From Effrenium voratum (taxonomy: Eukaryota; Sar; Dinophyceae; Suessiales; Symbiodiniaceae): 64,000 bases of DNA. The stretch lies in assembly GCA_963377175.1 (NCBI GenBank), contig CAUJNA010001250.1, positions 1-64,000 of the forward strand, in the 5' to 3' direction. The position numbers were made by a program, and so were the translations under genes. Positions within the stretch are counted from its first letter, which is position 1; each line of letters begins with the position of its first letter. The notes under the pieces were generated by a model. That model did not search any database. It saw only the letters and a program-made list of their open reading frames with translations, and was not told where the DNA came from. Positions 20,639 to 30,713 of this stretch are shown piece by piece.

Positions 20639-20829
20639 TCTTCTCTTCAATGGAGATTTAAACCTTAATGTATCAGCAAGCCTGAATTCAGGGACCTCTC
20701 CTCGGTTCTTCTTCTCCCAGAAGAGGATTCTGTCCTTTGGCTCTGTCCCAGGCTCTTCATCTCTCCACATAAGGTTCTTCGCTCTTGATTTGAGTCACCC
20801 CCCTTGGGGGCTTCTTCTCGCAAAGGAGA

Positions 20830-21159
20830 ACGCTACCTTTTGGGAAGGGAAAGGTCTTAGGAAACGCTCTAGCTCTGTCCTGGGCCAACTCAAAGCTTCC
20901 GCTTAGATCTGGGCTTGGCCAGCCGCTGATAAACTGTTCGTATTGCGCAATGTACAAAATGTAAAAGATCCGGTCGCTTTGTTTCGTAGCCGCTGATAAA
21001 CTGTTCATGCTACCTTTTGGGAAGGGAAAGGTCTTAGGAAACGCTGCTTCCGCTTAGATCTGGGCTTGGCCAGCCGCTGATAAACTGTTCGTACTGCGCA
21101 ATGTACAAAATGTAAAAGATCCGGTCGCTTTGCTCCCTAGCCGCTGATAAACTGTTCAT
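20830..21159. repeat. tandem duplication of ~150-180 bp
   Basis: Segments 20830-21007 and 21008-21159 both run from 'gctaccttttgggaaggg' through 'agatctgggcttggccag', 'gataaactgttcgta' and 'gatccggtcgctttg' to a second 'gataaactgttcat'. The first copy has ~26 extra bases. The phrase 'ccgctgataaactg' recurs six times to about 21237. Confidence 0.9.
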
Positions 21160-21510
21160 ACGGCGCAATGTAAAAAAAAATGCTAAAGATCGGGCGACTT
21201 CGCTCCTTTTTGGGCTTAGCCAGCCGCTGATAAACTGGCCGTTGATGCGTCCATTTCTTCGCGTGGAGCCACACAAAAAAAGCAACCGGCTTCATGCGGC
21301 GCAATGCTTGAAATGTTTCCTCTTGTGGAGCAAGATAAAATTAGCAACCGGGCTTGCGATGACTTCCAGGGTTGTGGAGTTTGTCACTTGCGACGCCCGT
21401 CTTAAAATTTAGAAAAAAACTAACAAATTCTCCTATGTTGTGGGTAACCAATCTGGGTGGGTGGGAAAGCTAACACAAAACTTCTTCAATCTATTTGATA
21501 TACCCTCTAG

Positions 21511-21557
21511 ACCCTGAACCCTAAACCCTAAACCCGCCCTAAACCCTAAACTCTAAC
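21511..21557. repeat. interstitial telomere-like CCCTAAA tract
   Basis: Contains CCCTGAA, CCCTAAA, CCCTAAA, CCCGCCCTAAA and CCCTAAACT, an imperfect telomere-type tract within unrelated repeats. Confidence 0.85.
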
Positions 21558-21699
21558 ACACCCATGCATAGGGCGCGTCTTTTACGGCCGATGGCGGCCG
21601 ACAAGTCTTTAGCTTGGAGGCTTCTAGCTGGAACCCAAGCACTGCCTCAGTCCCCTCTTGCGTTGCTTGCTATGGCTTGGAAAGCCTTGCCCGTTTGAT

Positions 21700-22690
21700 A
21701 AATCGGCCAATGGCGCTTGCCAGCCTTGATAAAGCGGCCATCGGGCTTGGTTGGCCTTGATAAAATGGTCATTGGGCTTGCCGGCCTTGATAAAACTTAA
21801 ATAAGCTGATTGTCAAGGCAAGCAGTTCCGCCGCCGGGAGCTGCTTGCTCAGCTGGCTACTGGCTTAAAGGATGCCGTGAAATCCGATGCCAAATGTCCA
21901 GATCCTTAGATTTGAGCAATGGCCGTTTTATCAAGGCCAGCTCCAATTGCCGTTTTATCAAGGTAGCAGCAACCGGATGGCCAGATTTCAGCGACAAATT
22001 GCATTTTCGCTATATCCCACCCAATCAGTTCATCAGCTGCCGGGCCAAGCTATTCTCAGCAAAAGCACGCCCGATGGCTGTTTCATCAACGCGAGGCAAC
22101 GGCCGTTTTATCAAGGCAGCAGCAACCGGATGGCCAGACCTTAAGGACAAGTTGCATTTTCGGTATTATCCCGCACAATCATTCTCAGCAAAAGCAGGCC
22201 CAATGGCCGTTTTATCAACGCCAGGCCCAATGGCCGTTTTATGAAGGCAGCAGCAACCGGATGGCCAGACCTCCAGATTTCAGCGACAAGTTGCATTTTC
22301 GCTATTATCCCGCACAATCAGTTTATCAGCGGTCGGGCCAAGCTTTTCTCTGCAAAAGCCGGCCCAATGGCCGTTTTATCAACGCGAGGCCAAATGGCCG
22401 TTTTATCAGGGCAGCAGCAACCGGATGGCCAGACCTCCAAATTTCAGCGACAAATTGCATTTTCGGTATTCTCGGTATTATCCCGCGCAATCAGTTCATC
22501 AGCGGCCGGGCCAAGCTATTCTCAGCAAAAACAAGCCCAATGGCCGTCTTATCAACGCAGCAGCAACTGGATGGCCAGACCTCCAGATTTCAGCGACAAA
22601 TTCCATTTTCCGGCCCGGCCCGGTGGCTATTTTTATCAACGCAGAAGCAGCCACGTTGCCAGATCCCTAGATTCGAGCCACGGATGGCTT
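21700..22690. repeat. ~150-bp tandem array with 'ccgttttatca' motif
   Basis: Units marked by 'ggatggccaga' occur at 21975, 22128, 22259, 22423 and 22569 (spacings 153, 131, 164 and 146). Each unit has 'atttcagcgacaaattgc', 'tattatcccgcacaatca', 'cgggccaagct' and 'ccgttttatcaa'. To the left (21700-21800) the inverse 'ttgataaa.cggcca' occurs repeatedly. Long plus-strand frames run through the array but only translate the repeat. Confidence 0.92.
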
Positions 22691-22935
22691 CCATAATCGC
22701 GTCACGGCCCATGACCTCTGAGCGGTCCGACAACTTTTTTATCATGGCTGGGCCACCATTTTTGCTGGCGCATCAAAACTAACACAAAAGAGCCTTCTGT
22801 CTGGCTTTAAAAAAAGGCACGCCTCGTCCCTGCGAAGAAGGAAAGCAGCCGCATTAGATCTGTGGAGTTGGAGCATTGATGGCCCCAGGTTTGGGCCTGC
22901 CAAAGTTGCATGAGGTTTAAGGGCTTTCCAAAACG

Positions 22936-23970
22936 CTATGAGAAGCTTTGACAGGCTTGATCGGGCGTGAGCTTGCCTGCCAAGGAGTACGCGTTGGACT
23001 TCTCCACGCGGCTCAGCTGTGTAAGCCACCGCCGGCAAGTTCGGGGTGTCCAGCCAGATTGTAATGTGTAATGTGCTCCACGGTAGTAGACAACATTGCC
23101 GCGCTCCACGTCGGTCCACGGAGTGATGTAGAGTCGCTTGTTTGTCTTGGTCCTGACGCGTAGCGCGCCACTGATCGCCGACCAAACCTCCACGTGGCAG
23201 AGCATGCCATTGACGTAGTCATCCTTCTTGCGGATGTTCCTTGTGAGGTAAAGCTACCTCTGACGGCTGTGGAGGGCGATCCTCGCGCAGCTTTCCAGCT
23301 TTGTAGTTCTCCGGGTTCACTTCAATGCGCCTGGCAAAACGGCCCACGGCTCCTTGCGCGGGTGCTTCAGCTGCAGGACCATCTCGTTCAGCCTTGCAGC
23401 TTTCTTCTTCGTGCAGGTGACCATAGTTGTGTTGGGGAAGCGGGCCAGGTGCTTTCGCAACTCAGCAAGGGTCGGCTCTTCGCCAGGCCACGCCTTGCGA
23501 CCTCGGCACAGGTCACGGAGAAGTTGCTGCGATGGTTGGCTGACACGCAAAGCTCGTAGCTTCTCCAAGAACGCGGCATCCTTACAGCGGTGCACTTCGG
23601 TCAACTTCATGAAGAACACGCTGCGCGGCTGCCATGCGGTGGACTTCCACAGTCGCAACGGGCGCCACCCCCGGCAGTTGATACTTGTCGCCAAGGAGTA
23701 TCAGGGCAGGCAAACGCTCTGCGTGCTGCCAGAGGCGCAGGATTCGCTCGAAGTCCGCGGCGCCCAACTGCTGCACCTTGTCCACGACGATCAGGTCAAT
23801 GCCGTGGAGGGCGTGGACGGTCTCCTGCTCCGGCAAGCGCTCGGGCAGCTTGGCCCGGCTGCGAGCTGCGAACTGCGCAGTTGGCAAGGCGCAGAGAACT
23901 TCTCCGCCCTGCTCTAGCACGCGCTCACTTGCGCCCGCAGGACCGTGCTCCTGCCTGCGCCAGGCTCGCC
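22936..23970 (-). pseudogene. SF1 (Pif1/RecD-like) helicase, decayed
   Basis: The minus strand carries, in order: a Walker A-like [10 protein letters not shown] (23970-23941, Arg for the usual Lys), a Walker B-like segment [13 protein letters not shown] (DK in place of DE), motif [25 protein letters not shown] followed by MVTCTKKKAARLNEMV, and a C-terminal piece ending VERGNVVYY. They lie in at least three frames. Such helicases unwind DNA at replication forks and occur in large DNA viruses and eukaryotic mobile elements. It may have belonged to PLV copy 1, but 2.5 kb of repeats separate them. Altered catalytic residues plus frameshifts make it inactive. Confidence 0.7.
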
Positions 23971-24017
23971 CAAGCAAACGGACGATGCGCGGCAACCAAA
24001 CAATCAAGCAGCCGACA

Positions 24018-24170
24018 ACTCATTAACCAACCAAAACCAACCAACCAACCAAGCAACCAGCCAACCAACCAGCCAACCAACCAACCAACCAACCAACCAA
24101 CCGACCGACCAACCAACCAACCAGCCAACCCAACCCAACCACCAACCAACCAACGAAACCACTCAACCAT
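24018..24170. repeat. (CCAA)n microsatellite
   Basis: Imperfect CCAA/CCAG tetranucleotide array next to the upstream end of the helicase remnant. The open frames through it (Asn/Gln/Pro/Thr-rich) are artefacts. Confidence 0.95.
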
Positions 24171-24453
24171 GCTCTTTTCAACGTCCTGGCGTCTGCACGC
24201 GCAAGTTCCAGACATATGAAACGGTCAGTGTCTGTGGATAAGTCTTGTTGACTAGTTCACATGGCCGAGAAACTGCACTCGGGCTTGCTCGCGGCGCAGC
24301 ACGTGTGCTTCAAATTACTTCCACGCAAAAGACTACGTTCCAGAGCCAGCCGGGCGCCCACACGTCTGCAGCGATGTTGCGCCAGGCCCACACACGCATA
24401 GAGGAATTGCTGCAACCTGCGCGCCAGGCGCAAGCAGTAGTAGGAAAGGCAGC
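24171..24453. other. no recognisable gene
   Basis: Nothing recognised; unique-looking sequence between a microsatellite and the ORF pair at 24454-26059. Confidence 0.4.
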
Positions 24454-26059
24454 TTATAGTAACTTAATTATTTCGGTTTTTTGCGACTTTGGTCCAAGCT
24501 TCCAATTCTGGGGCCTGGTCGCCAAGCACCAAGTGCGCGAGATGATGGGGTCACAGCACATCAGCTCATCAGGCAGCGGAAAGTGCTCACACTGCAGGCC
24601 CGGGAGGCCGCCGCCCATGGGCACACGAAAGCCAGAGTGGGGCCCAGTCGGCAACGACCGACGCAGGAACCACAGCGGCACCCGATCGGGGGACAATGGG
24701 ACCAAACCAAGTCCATGCACAATGGGCCACCACGGCGCGTCACGGTGATGCGGAGCCGCCACCAACAGAGGCGGCATGCCCCGAGCAGAGAACGACGCCG
24801 TATGCTCAAGCATGGCGGTGTCACACACCAAGGCACCCCAGCCCGGGAGGGACAGGACACGTGTGGGGGCGAGAACCTCAATGGCCTGGAGCACGACATC
24901 TGCGTGCCCAGCATGCCTGACCGCTGTGCGGACATGCTCGAGCTGTTGCGCACCGGTACCAACTGCAAAGCACGAGGCAATGGCGGCTGTAGCCAGCAGT
25001 CCACCCAGACATGCCACGTCGTGAGACGACACAGGGACGCTACCCGCGAAAGGCGGGGCAATGTCGCGCCGGGCCAGCAGACGGGTCCGTCCCTCCTGCT
25101 GCCGCTGCGCAGCATTGGCAAGGGAAACCCTCCAGCCCTCGGCGACCTCTGGATCACCTATGCTGACAACAGCAGCTGGCCAAGAGGGCTGGGGCGCTGC
25201 ACCCGTAAACAAGAGCAGACCCGGTTGCGTGTCCAAGGAGGCGGGCGAGCCCAAGGTCTGAGAAGTGTATGCCACATGCCACAGATCTGCAAGGCAAGGA
25301 AAAAGGCCAGGCATAACATGCTCGGTGACAGCCATGAGGCGCACTCCAACACAATGGGCAGGATCTGCTCCAGGGTAGGTGTGGCCCCCTGGTAAACCGC
25401 ACACATGGGCACAAACAAGACAAGCGGCGGCGGCAAGCCTCCCGGGCGTACATGACCGGCAGCAATCCATCGCGGGATCACAGCATGGTGGTCAAAAGCT
25501 CGCCCAACCACCAGCATAACTTTGGTGCCTGGAGTGATGGTGGCCGGAAGCACGGAATGCAAGAATTGGAAAAGCTCCTGATTGGGCCACGCCCTGTATA
25601 TGCATTGGCATAAAGTGTGACAGTAGCACCATCAAGGTCAATGCCATGGAGAGTGGCGGCGGGGGGTTTTGCAGGCACATGGGGCACAGGGGGGGCCGGG
25701 GGCCTGAGCCGCTGCAACTGGGCTGCAGGTGTCAACTTCACGCTACCGGCTTGCACAGTGGGCTGCTGTGGATCACTTGCAGCCCGTACCGTGGGTCCGC
25801 TGGCAGTATCGCGTGGCATATTTTGCGAGCCGGCACTATCGACCTGCATTGTGCGATGCTGGAGTACCGACGGATTGGGCAGAGCATCTACCGTAGGTAT
25901 CACCTCAGGAGCAAGCGGCCTGGCCTGGTCGCCAAGGCCGAGGTCATCCAACTCATCAGGCGCCATGACAACCTTGGGCACTACATAGTATCCCTTCGTC
26001 AAGCAATCACTAATAGTGAGAGCGGCATACTCTGCCAGCGTAAACGGAGTCCCTGCCAT
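24454..26059 (-). other. two overlapping unrecognised ORFs, possibly retroelement 5' region
   Basis: Frames 26059-25478 (193 codons, Pro-rich centre) and 25470-24454 (338 codons, Ala/Leu-rich with Cys clusters) lie head to tail on the minus strand, with the 25562-25158 frame bridging them. That suggests one gene with frameshifts. Size, Pro-rich linker and lack of catalytic motifs are compatible with a LINE ORF1/Gag-type region cut off at 24454, but I recognise no family. Confidence 0.35.
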
Positions 26060-27062
26060 GGCGAGCGCGTGGCCAACACCCTGATCTAACGCTAGTGTCT
26101 GATATGTTCAGAACGAAAAAGGGGCCAATTGGAAAAGCTACGACTCGTGTAGGTACAGCGGGGCTGACACTGACACGAGCCGCGCAAAAAGGGGCAACCC
26201 AGACACACAGCGAAAGCAACGAGGTAAATTGAACAAGGAGCCCAATTGATGAAGTCACAGTACGCGCAGGCACAGCGGGGCTGGCACTGAGTCGCACCGT
26301 GCAATACCAAGATCAGGGTGTAGACCGACTACTCGCCTGTCGCATGATGAGCCAATAAAGCGGCGGCATAGAAGACGTGGCCGTATAAAGATTGGAAGCC
26401 AATGCAAATGGCCGCAACATGCCAGCAAAGACTGACCTGGCGGAGGCCTTAACCATGCAAGTGGCGAGCAAAACGACAAACATCCGCGACTATAACGGAA
26501 GCCGATGATCGCGTCCACAACCCTCGGGCCAGGGGTCCCTATTAGGTTTGAGCTACAGCACGATCAGGTCAGCGGGGCTGACACTGAAACGTACCGCGCC
26601 AAGGGCAACCCACGCAATGTTGAATCAAGGACCCCATATGTTTGACTCATCGGAAATATTTGGGCACAGCGGGGCCGGCACTTAGAAGTTGCTCACCAGG
26701 TTGAGACAGGGCAACGGAGCATACGGCTTGCCCTGTTATGGACCAACTGCATGACCAAAAAATTTGCAATGTTTCAGATGCAAGAAATAGCAAGCACATC
26801 AACAAGCATCAGCGATCACAGAGAAAGCCAATGAGTGCCTCCACAAATGCCTGGGCCAAGGTCCATAACTTTGAGCTACAGCACGATCAGGTCAGCGGGG
26901 CTAACACTGAAACGTACCGCGCCAAGGGCAACCCATGCAATGTTGAACAAGGAAAAGGAAGACCCCACATGTGTGCCCCACTGGAGCGCTCAGATCAAGC
27001 AGAGCAGGCTCTGAGACATTTGACGCGAAGCTGAGCCATTGCCAAAGCCTCAAGCTTGCCTG
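26060..27062. repeat. dispersed 'cagcggggctgacactga' repeats
   Basis: A 78-bp direct repeat occurs at 26547-26624 and 26870-26947, offset 323 bp. Shorter relatives with 'agcggggctg.cactga' lie near 26157, 26275 and 26667. No gene is seen. Confidence 0.85.
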
Positions 27063-29232
27063 TTAAGTACCCGAACGGCGTGACCAAAAAGCGTGTAATG
27101 TTTCAGCTGCAACTGCTGCGAGCCTACGAACTTTGGGCCCATGTGGCAACTGAGCAACGTGGTCTTGAACCGCGACATGACTGGACGTCCCACGTTGGCG
27201 GAGACTACAATCATGAACAAGGTGGGCGGCCCGTACACGAAACACAGGAGGAGGGACAAAGCCAAGGGCAAGAGAGGCCTCACGCAAGCAAGCATTGATG
27301 TCAGCACATGATGGTTCAGGCGAAACCAGCAGCCCATCATGAATGAAAACAACCGAGGCAGGCTTAGCCCTTAACAGAAGCGCCCTAACAAAGGCCCGCA
27401 TAAATGCGGCCTCAATGCCTTCGAGCAGAAAGTAGGCGTGGTTCCCTTCACATATCCTAGAATGGGTACGCTGAAAATTGGCATCCTCACATGCGCGCAC
27501 AAAGCCAAACTTAGCAGAGGCAACGCGGCGCAACAGCGAAACAAGTTCAGGCCCAGGGTTAAAGCCATGACTCTCAAGAACCTGGGTAGCATGCTCAACA
27601 CTGGGTGGGTCAACAGCTTAACCAAGTGCTAGCCGCAAGTGCGACCGGCAGGTGAGACTACAAAACATGATCGCAGATAGTCGCGAAGTTCCTCAAGGTG
27701 AGGCAAAATAATATTTTGCCGCGACGCAAAGAGCTGAAAAATGGCATAGCGCGCCCCACACATGTCAATTTCCACATGGTCACGATGGAACAGCGCAGCA
27801 CGCACAGCGCGAGGGAGTGCGGCAGCACCTTTCGTGACAGGGTAGGCACGGCCGCCGTCATCCCCATCAATACGATAGGGAACATGTTTGAGAACGCTAC
27901 ACCACTCGCATCAGATCGGAGGCATTCACCGCCAGTGGCGATATATGCCTCCAAGGCGGCGCGGTGGGAGGGCGAGTGATGCCTGATGTCAGCAATGTCA
28001 AGGGCGTGAAAGGTTGGGCATTCGGCCAGGCAGAAGGCCTGTTGTGCAGAAAGGGAGGATGCAGCATGGTGATGCCATCCAGAGTCAAGCGGCGCCGCAA
28101 CACTGATGGGGCAAGAGACATCACTCTTGGCAGCAGCACTGGCGATACCCGCAAGGAAATCAGCCTCTTTGTTGGCCTCGCGTGGGACGTATCGCCAGGA
28201 GATGCGTGGGAGTTCAGTGGCAGCGAGCAGCTGCGCCTGTTGCAGCACGGTGACTAGGTCCGATCGTCTCACGCGGGCAGTGCGACGCCAGTAGTTTAAA
28301 ATTGACGAATTGTCACCGATGATGACACACTCCTGCACGTCGGAGTGTGAGGGGAAGTGTCGAGCAAGCGAATGAACAGCGTAAGCGCTAGCAAAACCCT
28401 CAGCGTGGTAGGAATCAGGACAGTCAGCGAGCGGATACGCAGTCTGTTCAAGCACTTGGAATTCATCACCAGCGAATTTCCTCACGATGACCCCAGCGCC
28501 GCCGGTACTCTCAGAGCGGTGACAGCTACCGTCAAAATGAGCAACGAGAGCAGTCCACAGCCAGGGACACTGTGTACACACAAGAGGATCACCGTGTTGT
28601 ATGACTTGAGTGGCAAGTGTAATGTTGGAGGCACCATGCCGGTAATGCTGTAGTAGTCGGTGCTCATGGCTGTGCTCAAGAAGGACAGCAACGAGTGCGC
28701 CAGGCGTGGCAGGCATGTCGCCCCGGTAAGCGTAATGAGGCTGGCGTGGCGCAATGACGTGGAGAGGGGAGCCAGCAGCGAATGCCAGGTGCACACTCCA
28801 GACACAACTGCGTTGCGCAGCAGGCCCAAGGAGCCATTCGGGGCGAGCCCCGCGACGCATATCAGTCGGAAGGAACTCATGAGAGCAGGTAGCAACAAGG
28901 CAAGCTGCATGGGTAACATCGACAGATGCAAGGGCCGGCGGGTCGCCCTGTTTTGCAACAAGGCCGCCCCTCTGCCGGATGACCGCTCGAGCTCCTGCGT
29001 ATAACGCGTAACATCGTGCGATTTGACTTCGCGGCCAGTGTGACTGCGGAAACCAAAAGGCGAATCGCCAGGAGTAACATAGGAGGAGAGAACCAGCAAG
29101 GCCTAAGCAAGAGCAAGATGTCATCCAATGCTGCACACTGTTGTCATCCCCCTTGTTTCGTGGCCCGACCCCCAGCAAAGCAGAGGCCGACCTATCCAGG
29201 CGCGCCTGTGACAATTGCACAGGACTTTCCAT
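27063..29232 (-). pseudogene. RNase H plus polymerase-like protein of an unknown element
   Basis: The 524-codon frame 29232-27658 contains a full RNase H signature: HFDGSC (Asp 234), SYHAEGF (Glu 278), IIGDNSS (Asp 307) and REANKEADFLAG (Asp 358). Downstream, in a second frame (27775-27746), is VEIDMCGARY. In a third frame (27533-27063) is VVFIHDGLLVSPEP. Two acidic motifs separated by a helical region, the second being His-Asp, recall motifs A and C of family-A polymerases rather than the YxDD of an RT. I remember similar RNase H-linked proteins in dinoflagellates but no name for them. At least two frameshifts make this copy dead. The polymerase assignment is tentative. Confidence 0.5.
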
Positions 29233-29908
29233 TAACGGACGAAACGAAAAGACTCGACAACCAATGCGATGCCAAAACTGTCAAGATGACAGCAGTGCAC
29301 TTCAGTAGGTGTCAAAAACATGCGGGGCAGGGTATTTACTGCCTCATGTGCATGACTGTACAGATGAGCTCAGGCGGAAAACATAGCAGCAAAGTCATGC
29401 CCGACAGGGGGTGCCGCAGCGAACGTGCGGATGTACACGGTCGGGCTGATACCGTGCAGTCCCAAATCTGATCAAATAGCCGAGTAAACACCAGACATGC
29501 AATAAAGTCATCCAAAGCGGGATCAAAAGAATCCTCAAACCAGCGCTGGACACAGAGCAACTTTTCCTGAGGAAACAATCGATTCCATTGTCGATGTCCA
29601 AAAAGCCATACTGGGGATACCGCACATCCTGTACACGCGGAATGTACCCTTGGGCAGTAAAGCCTGAAAAAGGAGCAATTCATCTGTGGCGCACATTCAT
29701 AAAAAGACGTATATGCAAATAAGCCAAGGTGAATAATTGCAAATAAAGATGCATCATGGCCGGCCATAGGGCAACCGGCGTCTCATCCAAAGCGCCAAAG
29801 TAAAAAGGTAATCTGCAGGTTCACTCGCCAAGGAGGGGCAACACGCGGCATACCAAGAGGTACCATCCAACAAGCAGTGCAAAAGGGCGGAGTGCAAGGC
29901 TCGCGAGC
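29233..29908. other. unrecognised sequence downstream of LINE A
   Basis: A minus frame at 29767-29336 (143 codons) has no recognised motif. No poly-A or simple-repeat tail marking the LINE 3' end was found, so the boundary of LINE A is uncertain here. Confidence 0.4.
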
Positions 29909-30577
29909 CTACATTCCCCCCATCTGTGCGGCTCGGCGGCGAATCCGTCCTCTGTATGTTTGCCATCGCAAGAATCGGGCATACGGGCCCTCAGCAAGTT
30001 CGGCAGCACCCATAGCAATATGCACAACCCTGGGCAATTCCTGTTCCTGAATCCAGGCACGAGGGAGTGTGAATTCACGCCCCCCGGCATAGCCTTTGAT
30101 AAGAGCAGCAATCGTTTCGGACTGCATTGGCAGACGTGGTCTCCTGCAAAAACCCGAAGTCTTCTGCAATGCGCCGAAGCATGTCAAGGTCGAGACCTTT
30201 GATTTGAGTGGCCAAGGCAAAATCGTGTGTCCCCCCCATCTCTGAAGAGTGCGAAGCGCATTTTCAAAGGCATTGACTGCTTTGCACCAAGAAAAAGGTA
30301 AGAGTAAGACGCTCGCATCCTGTGCCGTTGTGCGGATGCTATACGCATCCTTGGCAAGGTTGGCAGGGGCATCAGCTCCTTTGGGTACCACATACGGGAG
30401 CTCCATGCCTGAGCAAACGAGCCAATTCACGAGGAGCTCAAGCAAAGAGATACCCGGGTCTTGAGGCAGGTCTTGGTCAGGCCACGCAAGGAGAGACAAC
30501 CACTGTGTGATGGAGGTATAGAAGGCCGTACCCCACATGAAGCAGTCAGCTAGGGCAGGATCAAATTGCACGGGCAT
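29909..30577 (-). pseudogene. LINE A C-terminal extension, frameshifted
   Basis: A 222-codon frame following the RT/RNase H ORF in a different frame. It reads WGTAFYTSITQWLSLLAWPD and continues with a basic C-terminus. It looks like the carboxy-terminal tail of the same polyprotein, separated by a stop and frame change between 30714 and 30620. No catalytic motif is recognised. Confidence 0.5.
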
Positions 30578-30713
30578 GAAGCTGGTAGGTTCAGGCGTCC
30601 ATTCAAGACAAATCTGGACCCTCTCAGCAGGAGTATTACGTGCAGAAATTCATGCTTCTTAAGTCTGATGGCGTACTCAATGAGAACCTGTGCAGAGTAG
30701 TCAAGGATGAGGC

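Noticed and set aside
23590..24219. Long plus-strand ORF over the helicase remnant
   Set aside because: Antisense shadow of helicase coding and the CCAA array; helicase motifs are all on the minus strand.
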